Shown piece by piece: positions 7,579 to 15,703 of a stretch of DNA of 64,000 nucleotides. The notes under the pieces are model-generated. The model was given only the letters and a program-made list of their open reading frames with translations, was not told the origin of the DNA and searched no databases. A program made the translations under genes and the position numbers. The DNA comes from Pseudaquabacterium inlustre (GTDB lineage Bacteria; Pseudomonadota; Gammaproteobacteria; Burkholderiales; Burkholderiaceae_C): assembly GCF_038066595.1 (NCBI RefSeq), contig NZ_JBBUTH010000011.1:1-64000 (forward strand), written 5' to 3'. Position 1 is the stretch's first letter; every line of letters starts with the position of its first letter.

Positions 7579-8972
7579 TGGGCGGCTCCCTGCACATAGT
7601 CGATGGTCACACGCCGCTGGCTGAGCACATGCTGACGCAGCACGCGCTGCACATCGGCGGCGCCCACGGCCTGCAGTCGGGCCAGCGTGCGGTCGGCCTC
7701 GCGCGCATCGCCGCGCAGCATCACGGCCTGGCCGATGGCGCCGGCCAGGCCCTGCGGCGTCTGCCGACCCAGCAGCGCGCCGGTGACCAACTGGGTGCGC
7801 ACCTTGTCCAGCTCGGCCGGCGCAATGGGGCCGCTGGCCAGCCGCTGGATCTGCGCCAGCAGTGCCTTCTCCAGCGTGCGCAGCGATTGCCCGCTGGCCG
7901 CAATGGCATAGGCCGCCAGCAGGCCGGCATCGGCATGCAGCTCGGCGGCGAAGCCGGCCGCCTGTGCCGATTGCGCGCGGTACACCAGGGCCTCGTTCAG
8001 CCGCGACGAATCGCCGGCCGACAGCAGGGCCGAGGCGATCTCCAGCGCCGCGGCGTCGGGATGGTCGGCGCGCGGGCCCTTCCACAGCAGGGCCACGGCG
8101 GGCAGCGGCACGTTGGGGGCAGTGACCGTCACGCGCGCATCGCGCTGGCGCGGCGGCTCCTGCGCGGCCACGCGCGGCACCGGCATGGCCGGCGCGGTCA
8201 GCGGGCCGAAGTACTTGTCGATCCAGGCATCCAGCTGCGGCGCGTCGAAGTCGCCGGCCACGATCAGCAGCGCGTTGTCGGGCCGGTAGTAGGTGGCGTG
8301 GAAGCGGCGCACGTCGTCCAGCGTGGCGGCGTTCAGGTCGGCCTCGCTGCCGATGACCGGGCGCTTGTACGGGTGCTGCTCGTAGGCGTAGGCCGGCAGC
8401 GCGTTGAACAGCCGGCCGTAGGGATCGGCCAGCACGCGCTGGCGCAGCTCCTCGATCACCACCTTGCGCTCGCTGTCGAAGTTGGCCTGGTCGACGTTGA
8501 GGTGAGCCATGCGCTCGGCCTCGGCCCACAGCAGGCGTTCGAGGTGGTTGCTGGGCACCTCGCTCTGGTAGGCCGTCATGTCCTCGGCGGTGAAGGCGTT
8601 GTTCTGGCCGCCCACGTCCTCGGTCAGGCGGTCGAACATCTCGTTGGGCATGTGGCGCGTGCTCTTGAACATCATGTGCTCGAAGAGGTGCGCGAAGCCC
8701 GAGCGGCCGGCCGGATCGTCCTTGCCACCCACGCGGTACCAGACCTGCACGCTGACCACCGCGCCGGCGTGCGGCACGCTCACCACCTGCAGGCCGTTGG
8801 CCAGGCGGCGCTGGCGCAGCGGCAGCGGGGGCAAGGTGATCGGTTCCGGGGCGGCGGGGGCCGCGGCCCACAGCGGCGTGGCGGGTAGGGCGCCCAGCGT
8901 GAGCAGTGCGGTGCTGCGGGCCAGCCAGTGGCGGCGGGTGGTGCCGGCGGGATCGGGGGTCGGGACAGGCAT
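7575..8972 (-). CDS. M16-family zinc metallopeptidase, catalytic partner
   Basis: This 465-residue periplasmic peptidase has the inverted zinc motif HLFEH at residues 95-99 (His95, Glu98, His99) and a downstream ligand pair VIEE at 172-175, at the usual distance of about 76 residues. The N-terminus carries a Tat-like signal (TTRRHWLARSTALLTLG) and an alanine-rich cleavage region. Conserved YRPDNALLIVAGD and NEALVYR segments follow. It is transcribed first and is coupled to the inactive partner gene. Processing of oligopeptides or misfolded periplasmic proteins is the likely role, but the substrate is unknown. Confidence 0.88.
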   Translation of the reverse strand: MPVPTPDPAGTTRRHWLARSTALLTLGALPATPLWAAAPAAPEPITLPPLPLRQRRLANGLQVVSVPHAGAVVSVQVWYRVGGKDDPAGRSGFAHLFEHMMFKSTRHMPNEMFDRLTEDVGGQNNAFTAEDMTAYQSEVPSNHLERLLWAEAERMAHLNVDQANFDSERKVVIEELRQRVLADPYGRLFNALPAYAYEQHPYKRPVIGSEADLNAATLDDVRRFHATYYRPDNALLIVAGDFDAPQLDAWIDKYFGPLTAPAMPVPRVAAQEPPRQRDARVTVTAPNVPLPAVALLWKGPRADHPDAAALEIASALLSAGDSSRLNEALVYRAQSAQAAGFAAELHADAGLLAAYAIAASGQSLRTLEKALLAQIQRLASGPIAPAELDKVRTQLVTGALLGRQTPQGLAGAIGQAVMLRGDAREADRTLARLQAVGAADVQRVLRQHVLSQRRVTIDYVQGAAQ

Positions 8973-9024
8973 GCGCAGATCATCGCCGATTGCCCCAGGC
9001 CTTGGCCGCCTTGCGGGCTCGGCG

Positions 9025-10317
9025 TCAGCGCCTGTGCAACTTCTGCACCGCCGCCCAGTAGGCCGAGAACGAGCGCTGCGGCTTCGCCGGTTCGGGCAGC
9101 CAGGCCGGTGGCGTGCGGCGCCAGCCCAGGGCCTCGGGCAGCGGCCAGGGCGTGCCCGGTGTGGCCGCGCATTCGGCCAGGTGCGGATCGTCCCAGCCGG
9201 CGATTTCGGCGGGCCAGTCGGCGAGGGCCTGCGCCAGCGTGTGCGCATCGTCCACCGCCACCACCGCCTCGGCCACCGCCGCGAAGCGCTGGCCGACGAA
9301 GCCGATGCGGCGTGCGCTCCAGGGCCAGCGGCGCAGGAACGCGCCGGGCCACAGGCCCAGCACGCACCAGGCGCGACCATCGGCGCGCGGCGGCGGTGCG
9401 GCCAGGGCCCAGGGGTGCATCAGCCACAGCGGGCGCAGGGCGGCGCGGGCGGCCTGCAGCACGGCTTGCGCATCGGCGTCGGACGACAGCGCGGCCTCGG
9501 CCGGCAGCGTGTGTCGCAGCGCCGGCTCGGCCACACCCGCCATGGCCGGTGCCGATGGCGCCGGCCATGGCGCGCGGCCATGGGCCCAGTCGCCCAGCAG
9601 TTCGTAGGCGGTGTCGATCACCGAGCCTTCGCTGCGCCAGGCGGCCAGCGCCGGCACGCCGGCCGTGTGGCGGGCGATGTTCTCGGCGTTGGCCAGGTAG
9701 GGCTGGTGGCTGCCGGTGCCGGCCACCCATTGCCATGAGAGGTGGTTGCTGGCCAGGTCACCATCCAGCAGGTGGCCGTACAGCCAGTCGGCGCCGGCGC
9801 GCCAGTGCACGCCGCGCACATGCACCACGTAGCTGGCCAGCCACAGCCGCGCATGGTTGTGCAGCCAGCCGGTGGCATGCAGCTGGCGCACGGCCTGGTC
9901 GATGGCGGGCACGCCGCTGCGGGCCTCGCGCACATCGGCCGGCAGGGTGGCGGCGTAGTCGCTGTCGGGCCGCGGTCCGGCGTGCAGCGATTCGAAGATC
10001 GCCGCGCCCAGGTGCTGCCAGCGGTGGTGGAAGAATGCACGCCAGCCCAGCTCCATGCGCAGCTTGTGGTTCGCCGGCAGCGCGAAGCGGGCCTGCAGAT
10101 CGTCAGCCACCTGGGGCGGTGTCAGCAGGCCGTGGGTGAGGTAGGGCGAGAGCCGTGTGACGGCGCCCGCCAGGTGGTTGCGCGTGCGTGCGTAGGCCGA
10201 CGGGCGCACCGCCGTCAGCCGGGCCTGCGCGGCGGCGGGTGTGGGCTCGAAGAACGTGTCGTCGGGGTGCAGGTCCAGGCCATCGTCCGGGCCGGTGTCG
10301 AACAGGTCGCGGCTCAT
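9025..10317 (-). CDS. FAD-binding domain photolyase/cryptochrome relative
   Basis: This 430-residue protein contains the helical FAD-binding domain of the photolyase/cryptochrome family (ARTRNHLAGAVTRLSPYLTHG near residue 45, MELGWRAFFHHRW, a WLHNHARLWLASY region, and SNHLSWQWVAGTG). It lacks the usual N-terminal antenna-binding Rossmann domain: the FAD domain begins within about 45 residues of the start. Instead it has a C-terminal extension of about 180 residues with alternating hydrophobic strands. It lies 13 bp after the FeS photolyase gene, so a shared role in DNA repair or light sensing is likely. Whether it repairs DNA is unknown. Confidence 0.8.
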   Translation of the reverse strand: MSRDLFDTGPDDGLDLHPDDTFFEPTPAAAQARLTAVRPSAYARTRNHLAGAVTRLSPYLTHGLLTPPQVADDLQARFALPANHKLRMELGWRAFFHHRWQHLGAAIFESLHAGPRPDSDYAATLPADVREARSGVPAIDQAVRQLHATGWLHNHARLWLASYVVHVRGVHWRAGADWLYGHLLDGDLASNHLSWQWVAGTGSHQPYLANAENIARHTAGVPALAAWRSEGSVIDTAYELLGDWAHGRAPWPAPSAPAMAGVAEPALRHTLPAEAALSSDADAQAVLQAARAALRPLWLMHPWALAAPPPRADGRAWCVLGLWPGAFLRRWPWSARRIGFVGQRFAAVAEAVVAVDDAHTLAQALADWPAEIAGWDDPHLAECAATPGTPWPLPEALGWRRTPPAWLPEPAKPQRSFSAYWAAVQKLHRR

Positions 10318-10330
10318 CGCGGCGCCCCGC

Positions 10331-11944
10331 TCACAACACCTGCCCGGCGCGGATGGCGTCGGCGCGGGCGCGCACCGCGGTGCGCTCGGCCTCGCTGCGC
10401 CGCGCCAGGTTCTTCACCTGCAGCGCCATGCGCGGGTTGGCGGCCAGCGCGGCCTCGTGGCGTTCCAGAAAATCCCAGTACAGCGTGGTGAACGGGCAGG
10501 CGTCGTCACCGCTGGCGCGGTCGGGGCGGAAGCGGCAGTCCTGGCAGTGGTTGCCCATGCGCTGGAGGTACTTGCCGGTGGCCGCATAGGGCTTGCTGGC
10601 CATCAGGCCCTGGCCCAGGGCCAGGCCGCCGTCCGGGCCGCCATCGGCAAACTGGCTCATGCCCAGGGTGTTGGGCAGTTCCACCCATTCCACGGCATCC
10701 ACGTACACGCCCAGGTACCAGGCATGCACGGCCTGCGGCCGCACGCCCAGCAGCAGCGCGAACAGGCCGGTGACCATCAGGCGCTGGATGTGGTGGGCAT
10801 AGCCCAGGCGCAGCGTCTGGCCGATGGCGTCGCGCAGGCAGGCGGCGGGGGTGTCGCCGGTCCAGTAGAAGGCGGGCAGCGGCTGCTCGGCGCCCAGCGC
10901 GTTGCGGTCGAGGTAGCCGGGCATCTGCGTCCAGTAGATGCCGCGCACGTACTCGCGCCAGCCCAGGATCTGGCGCACGAAGCCTTCCACGCCGGCCAGC
11001 GGCGCCTGGCCCGCGTGGTACGCGGCCACGGCGGCATCCACCACCTCGCGCGGGTTCAGCAGCTTGAGGTTCAGCGCGGCTGACAGGTGGGCATGGAACA
11101 GCCAGGGCTCGCCGGCCCACAGCGCGTCCTGCCAGCGGCCGAAGTGCGGCAAGCGGTGGGCGATGAAGTCCTGCAGCGCGGCCAGCGCATCGGCGCGCGT
11201 CACCGGCCAGCCGAAGGGCTCGGCCTGGCCGGGATGGTGGCCGAAGCGCTGCTGCACCAGCGCGATCACCTCGCGCGTGACGGCGTCGGGTTCGAAGCGC
11301 AACGGCGCACGCAGCTCGGGCGGCGGGCCTTGCGTGCCGAAGGATTCCCGGTTCTCGGCGTCGAAGTTCCAGCGGCCGCCTTCGGGCTGGCCGTCGGCAT
11401 CCAGCAGCACGCCGTGGCGCTGGCGCATCTCGCGGTAGAACCATTCCATGCGCAGCGCCTTGCGCTTGGCGGCATGGGCGGCGAAGTCGCGCACGGTGGC
11501 GTAGAAGTGGCGGTCGTCGCGCAGGTCCAGCGCCAGGCCGTGGGTGCGCGCCACGGCGCGCAGCGCCTGCAGCACGCGCCAGTCGCCCGGCGCGGTCATC
11601 ACCAGGGCCTGAGGCTGCCACTGCGCGATGGCGCGAGCCAGCTCGCCGGCCAGCGTGCCGGTGTTGGCCGCATCGTCCAGCGTGGCGTAGTGCAGCGGCA
11701 GGCCTTCGCTGCGCAGCGCCTGGGCGAAATGGCGCATCGCCGCCAGGAACAGCACCGTGCGCTGCTGGGCCGAGACCACGTGCGTGGATTCCTCGGCCGC
11801 CTCGGCCATCCACACGCGGTCGTGTGCGGGGTCGAAGCCGTCGAAGGCGCTGGCGGCGCGGTCGAGCTGGTCGCCCAGCACCAGCACCAGGTGGCGTGTC
11901 GGCTGCGCTGGCCGCGTCGGCTGCGACGGGGCGGCGGGGCTCAT
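10331..11944 (-). CDS. FeS-type bacterial photolyase/cryptochrome (PhrB/CryB-like)
   Basis: This 537-residue flavoprotein belongs to the iron-sulfur bacterial cryptochrome/(6-4) photolyase group. The N-terminal antenna domain (HLVLVLGDQLD) is followed by the FAD domain (REYVRGIYW, ALGAEQPLPAFYWTGDT). The C-terminus carries the Cys cluster GNHCQDCRF...DACPF expected to bind a 4Fe-4S cluster together with an upstream cysteine. Known members repair 6-4 photoproducts or sense light. It overlaps the upstream DUF2256 gene by ATGA, an association seen widely for this photolyase group. Confidence 0.87.
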   Translation of the reverse strand: MSPAAPSQPTRPAQPTRHLVLVLGDQLDRAASAFDGFDPAHDRVWMAEAAEESTHVVSAQQRTVLFLAAMRHFAQALRSEGLPLHYATLDDAANTGTLAGELARAIAQWQPQALVMTAPGDWRVLQALRAVARTHGLALDLRDDRHFYATVRDFAAHAAKRKALRMEWFYREMRQRHGVLLDADGQPEGGRWNFDAENRESFGTQGPPPELRAPLRFEPDAVTREVIALVQQRFGHHPGQAEPFGWPVTRADALAALQDFIAHRLPHFGRWQDALWAGEPWLFHAHLSAALNLKLLNPREVVDAAVAAYHAGQAPLAGVEGFVRQILGWREYVRGIYWTQMPGYLDRNALGAEQPLPAFYWTGDTPAACLRDAIGQTLRLGYAHHIQRLMVTGLFALLLGVRPQAVHAWYLGVYVDAVEWVELPNTLGMSQFADGGPDGGLALGQGLMASKPYAATGKYLQRMGNHCQDCRFRPDRASGDDACPFTTLYWDFLERHEAALAANPRMALQVKNLARRSEAERTAVRARADAIRAGQVL

Positions 11945-12189
11945 GGCGTGGCCCCGCCCGTGCCCGCCGGCTTGCGCTGGCGCCGGCAGGCGTCGGAGCA
12001 GTGCTTCACCTCGTCCCAGCAGCGCGCCCAGACGCGGCGCCAGGCCATCGGCCGGCCGCAGGTGGCACACGGCTTGGTGGGCAGGTGCTGCTTGAAGCCC
12101 TTGGCGCCCTTGGCCAGTCGCGTGGGCGCGCCCGGCGTGGCGTCGGAACGGAGCGGTGTGGGGCGGCGCGGCATGGCGCGGATTGTCAT
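11941..12189 (-). CDS. DUF2256 small cysteine-rich protein
   Basis: This 82-residue protein is basic and has the core KPCATCGRPMAWRRVW...WDEVKHCSDACRR, the conserved pattern of DUF2256. The four cysteines (CxxC and CxxxC) suggest a zinc-ribbon-like fold. DUF2256 proteins are commonly encoded beside photolyase/cryptochrome genes, as here, but no function is established. The ATG at 12189 is preferred because GGGAGG lies 4 nt upstream (CCTCCC on the plus strand at 12194-12199). Its stop overlaps the photolyase start as ATGA. It heads the DUF2256 - FeS photolyase - FAD-domain operon. Confidence 0.8.
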   Translation of the reverse strand: MTIRAMPRRPTPLRSDATPGAPTRLAKGAKGFKQHLPTKPCATCGRPMAWRRVWARCWDEVKHCSDACRRQRKPAGTGGATP

Positions 12190-12200
12190 CAAGCCTCCCG

Positions 12201-12226
12201 GCTGCTGACGCCATGCTGTCAGCAGC
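12201..12226. promoter_or_regulatory. 9-bp perfect inverted repeat upstream of the photolyase operon
   Basis: GCTGCTGAC and GTCAGCAGC are separated by eight bases and lie immediately upstream of the DUF2256 ribosome-binding site, in the gap shared with the divergent VOC gene. The position suits an operator (for example of a light- or stress-responsive regulator) or a 5'-UTR stem-loop. Confidence 0.4.
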
Positions 12227-12348
12227 ACCCCGGCAGCATCCGGGTCATGCCGCGGCGCCTGCCATCGCGCCGGCCTGCGGCACCCGGCCCGGTGGCGCGT
12301 AGCATGGCTGCCACCGGCGCCACCACCCACACCCACCGGGAGCCCCGC

Positions 12349-12738
12349 ATGCAATTCGGCTACACCATCGTCTACGTGCGCGACGTCAACGCGTCGCTCA
12401 GCTTCTTCGAGCAGGCCTTCGGGCTGCAGCGCGGCTTCGTGTCGGAGGGCGGCGAGTTCGGCACACTGGCCACCGGGGCCACGGCACTGTCGTTCTGCCG
12501 GCATGACGTGGCGCGCGACAGCGTGGGCCACGATTACGTGGCGGCCGAGGATTCGGCCCGCCCACTGGGCATGGAGGTGGGCCTGGTGACGGCCGACGTG
12601 CCAGCCGCCTGCGAGCGCGCCGTGGCCGCCGGCGCCACGCTGCTGAACCCGCCCCAGACCAAGCCCTGGGGCCAGACCGTGGCCTATGTGCGCTGCCCCG
12701 ACGGCACGCTGGTGGAACTGTGCACGCCGATGGCCTGA
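12349..12738 (+). CDS. VOC-superfamily (glyoxalase/bleomycin-resistance fold) protein
   Basis: This 129-residue cytoplasmic protein has the vicinal-oxygen-chelate fold. It starts MQFGYTIVYVRDVNASLSFFEQAFG and ends WGQTVAYVRCPDGTLVELCTP, the two ends of the paired beta-alpha-beta modules, with Glu in the last strand as a usual metal ligand. It could be a glyoxalase-like enzyme or an antibiotic-binding protein. It is followed closely by a WYL-type regulator gene on the same strand, so the two may be co-transcribed. Confidence 0.8.
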   Translation: MQFGYTIVYVRDVNASLSFFEQAFGLQRGFVSEGGEFGTLATGATALSFCRHDVARDSVGHDYVAAEDSARPLGMEVGLVTADVPAACERAVAAGATLLNPPQTKPWGQTVAYVRCPDGTLVELCTPMA

Positions 12739-12763
12739 AGACGCCCCCGCGTCGCTGACCGGC

Positions 12764-13450
12764 ATGCGCCGCGCCGACCGTCTCTTCGCCCTGGTGCAGC
12801 TGATCCGTGGCCGGCGCCTGTCCACTGCCGCGTGGCTGGCGCAGCGCCTGGAGGTGTCGCTGCGCACGGTGTACCGCGATGTGGCCGACCTGCAGCACCA
12901 GGGCGTGCCCATCGACGGCGAGGCCGGCGTGGGCTATCGCATGCGCGCCGGCTTCGACCTGCCGCCGCTGATGTTCAGCACCGACGAGGCCCGCGCCCTG
13001 GTGGCCGCCGTGCGCCTGGCCCAGCCGCGGCTGGACGCCGAACTGGGCGCGGCCGCCGACACCGCGCTCAGCAAGATCCTGGGCGTGCTGCCCGCCGCCA
13101 CGCGCGCGGCCGCCGAGGCGCTGGCGCTGTACGCGCCCGACCTGGCGCCCGACGACGGCACGCGCGCCCGGCTCACCGTGCTGCGCGGCGCCATCGAGGG
13201 CCGGCACCTGCTGCGCCTGGCCTACCGCGACCTGAAGGAGGTGGACAGCCAGCGCACCGTGCGCCCGCTGGGCTGCTTCTTCTGGGGCGAGGTGTGGACG
13301 CTGGCCGCCTGGTGCGAGACGCGGCAGGACTTCCGCAGCTTCCGCGTCGACCGCATCGGCGAGCTCACCGTGATGGCGGAACGCTTCCGCGACGAGCCCG
13401 GCCGCAGCCTGGCCGACCTGCAGCGGCGCTACGCCGCCGACGCGGCCTGA
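12764..13450 (+). CDS. YafY-type HTH/WYL-domain regulator
   Basis: This 228-residue regulator has an N-terminal winged helix (HTH_11: LSTAAWLAQRLEVSLRTVYRDVADL, about residues 20-44) followed by a WYL-type ligand domain (GRHLLRLAYRDLKE...TVRPLGCFFWGEVWTLAAWCE). WYL proteins commonly sense nucleic acids or small ligands. The start at ATG 12764 gives the usual MRRADRLFALVQLI N-terminus of this group. It sits 25 bp after the VOC gene and may control it. The target is not known. Confidence 0.85.
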   Translation: MRRADRLFALVQLIRGRRLSTAAWLAQRLEVSLRTVYRDVADLQHQGVPIDGEAGVGYRMRAGFDLPPLMFSTDEARALVAAVRLAQPRLDAELGAAADTALSKILGVLPAATRAAAEALALYAPDLAPDDGTRARLTVLRGAIEGRHLLRLAYRDLKEVDSQRTVRPLGCFFWGEVWTLAAWCETRQDFRSFRVDRIGELTVMAERFRDEPGRSLADLQRRYAADAA

Positions 13451-13536
13451 GCCCCACGCCGCCCGGCGGGAGCCCGTCACGCCGGGGCGTTATGCTGGCC
13501 CGACCCGCACATGCGACGAGGGCAGGGAGGCCCGGG

Positions 13537-15693
13537 ATGAAGCACCGCCACATCGGCCGGCACGCCGGTCGTCATTTCGGCCGTCACCTGGGCTGGCGCG
13601 CGCGTGGGGCAGCCACGGCGCTGGGGCTGGCGCTGGCCTGGGGCGCCGCCCTGGCGCAAGGCAACCCCGCTGCGGTGGGCGCAACATCCGCAGCGTCTGC
13701 GGCATCTGCGGCATCTGCGGCAGCGCTGGGGTCGGCGGCCCGGGCGCTGCCGGCCGAGCGCTTCTTCCTGCCGTTGGCGATCGGCTCGGCGCGCCTGTCG
13801 CCGTCGGGGCGGCAACTGGCCTTCACGCGTGCGGTCGGTGACGACGCGGTGCAGCTGCAGGTGATGGACCTGGCTGGCGACGAGCCGCCGCGGCGCGTGG
13901 CCGGCTACCGCGACGCCGACATCACCCACGTGGTCTGGGCCAGCGACGACCGGCTGCTCTACAGCGTGGTGGACCTGCGCTCGGGCAGCGGGCTGGACCA
14001 GCGTGTCGGCCATGGCCTGTTCTCGGTGCGGGCGGACGGGCGCGACACCCAGATGCTGATCCGCCGCCAGGCCGGCCCGGTGTCCAGCCTGGCCGACGTG
14101 CGCCGCGCCCGCGCGCTGTCACCCGACCACCGGCTGCTGTGGGTGCCGGCCGTCCAGCCCGAGGCGGGCCGCACCCAGGTGGTGGTGGGCAGCGTCGAGC
14201 GCGGGGACGAGGGCCTCTACACCTGGGTGCCGCAGTGGCTGGACGTGCGCTCGGGGCACACGACCGACATGGACCTGGGCGGCGCCCCGAAGGCGGTGCT
14301 GCGTTGGTGGTTCGACCGGCGCGGCACGCCCCGCGCGGCCGTCACCGAGGCACGCGGGCTGCGCACGCTGCACTGGCGCGGGCCCGGCGATGCGGCCTGG
14401 CAGGCGCTGGTCACGGCGCCGGCGCTGCGCATGCCGTTCGAGCCGGTGGCCGTGGCCGACGATGGCACGCTGTACGTGCGCCATGCCGCAGGTCCGGTGG
14501 GCGAAGAGGTGCTGTCCCGCCTCGACGTCGCGCGCGGCCAGCCGGCCACGCCGCCGCTGCTGCAGTTTCCCGGCTTCGATGTCCGGGCCCAGGTGCTCAC
14601 CGACCTGCACAGCGGTGAGGTGATCGGTGTGCGGGGCGAGGCCGAGCGCGAGCGCACGCAATGGTTCGCACCGGCCGCGCAGCAGCTGCAGCAGGCCATC
14701 GACGCGCTGCTGCCGGACCGCGTCAACCGCGTCGACTGCCGCCGCTGCACCGACGACGACGCCATCGCCCTGGTCACCAGCCACAGCGACCGAGATCCCG
14801 GCCAGCTGTACGCCTACCACGGTGCCACGCGGCAGCTGCAGCGCCTGGGCGCCGTGCACCCCGACCTCGACCCGGCCACCATGGCGCGGGTGCAGTTGCG
14901 CCGCATCCGCGCCCGCGACGGCCTGTCGCTGCCGGTGTGGCTGACCGTGCCGGCCGGCGCCGTGCCCGGCCAGCCGCTGCCGGCCGTGGTGCTGGCGCAT
15001 GGCGGGCCCTGGCTGCGCGGCAGCCACTGGCGGTGGGAGCCGATGGCGCAGTTCCTGGCCTCGCGCGGCTGGCTGGTGATCAGCCCCGAGTTCCGCGGCT
15101 CCGCCGGCTATGGCGACGCGCACCTGCGCGCCGGCTTCCGCCAATGGGGCCTGGCCATGCAGGACGACCTGGCCGACGCGCTGCGCTGGGCCCAGCACCA
15201 GGGCCTGGCCGGCGAGCGCGCCTGCATCGCCGGTGGCAGCTACGGCGGCTATGCGGCGCTGATGGGCCTGGTGCGCGCGCCCGGGCTCTACCACTGTGCG
15301 GCCGCCTGGTCGGCGGTCACCGACCCGATGCTGCTGCTGCAAAGCCCCTGGTGGCTGGCCGACGACGGCATCGAGGCCGTGCGCCGCCACCGCCTGCCCG
15401 AGATGATCGGCGACCCCGACCAGGACGCCGACAGGCTGGCCGACGCCACGCCGTGGCGGCAGGTGCATCGCATGCGCGCGCCCGTGCTGCTGGTGCATGG
15501 CGGCATGGACCGCCGCGTGCCGCCCCTCCATGCCGACCGCCTGCGCGACGCGCTGACCGCCGCCGGCCGGCCGCCGGAGTGGGTGTACTACGGCGACGAG
15601 GGCCATGCCTTTCGCCGGCTGGACCACCGCGTGGACTTCGCGCAGCGGCTCGAGGCCTTCCTGCGCCGGCACCTGGACGGTGCCGCGCCGTGA
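13537..15693 (+). CDS. Exported S9-family serine peptidase (prolyl oligopeptidase type)
   Basis: This 718-residue peptidase has a His-rich basic N-terminus, a hydrophobic signal segment ending near ALAQG, a beta-propeller region (about residues 75-420) and a C-terminal alpha/beta-hydrolase domain. The catalytic triad is Ser568 in GGSYGGYAAL, Asp658 in HGGMDRRVP and His690 in DEGHAF. This fits the dipeptidyl-aminopeptidase/acylaminoacyl-peptidase branch acting on oligopeptides in the periplasm. GGGAGG lies just upstream of ATG 13537. A short Ser-Ala-Ala repeat lies just after the signal peptide. Confidence 0.87.
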   Translation: MKHRHIGRHAGRHFGRHLGWRARGAATALGLALAWGAALAQGNPAAVGATSAASAASAASAAALGSAARALPAERFFLPLAIGSARLSPSGRQLAFTRAVGDDAVQLQVMDLAGDEPPRRVAGYRDADITHVVWASDDRLLYSVVDLRSGSGLDQRVGHGLFSVRADGRDTQMLIRRQAGPVSSLADVRRARALSPDHRLLWVPAVQPEAGRTQVVVGSVERGDEGLYTWVPQWLDVRSGHTTDMDLGGAPKAVLRWWFDRRGTPRAAVTEARGLRTLHWRGPGDAAWQALVTAPALRMPFEPVAVADDGTLYVRHAAGPVGEEVLSRLDVARGQPATPPLLQFPGFDVRAQVLTDLHSGEVIGVRGEAERERTQWFAPAAQQLQQAIDALLPDRVNRVDCRRCTDDDAIALVTSHSDRDPGQLYAYHGATRQLQRLGAVHPDLDPATMARVQLRRIRARDGLSLPVWLTVPAGAVPGQPLPAVVLAHGGPWLRGSHWRWEPMAQFLASRGWLVISPEFRGSAGYGDAHLRAGFRQWGLAMQDDLADALRWAQHQGLAGERACIAGGSYGGYAALMGLVRAPGLYHCAAAWSAVTDPMLLLQSPWWLADDGIEAVRRHRLPEMIGDPDQDADRLADATPWRQVHRMRAPVLLVHGGMDRRVPPLHADRLRDALTAAGRPPEWVYYGDEGHAFRRLDHRVDFAQRLEAFLRRHLDGAAP
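13696..13722 (+). repeat. Three tandem TCTGCGGCA units
   Basis: Three exact 9-bp copies encode Ser-Ala-Ala repeats directly after the signal peptide of the S9 peptidase. This is a short in-frame repeat that could vary in copy number by slippage without shifting the frame. Confidence 0.7.
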
Positions 15694-15703
15694 GGGCGCG
15701 GCC

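Noticed and set aside
12832..13536. In-frame extension upstream of the S9 peptidase start
   Set aside because: The extension overlaps the WYL regulator in another frame. A ribosome-binding site precedes ATG 13537 and a signal sequence follows it.
13681..13725. Possible CRISPR-like or satellite repeat
   Set aside because: It is only three 9-bp units coding for Ser-Ala-Ala in the S9 peptidase, with no spacers.
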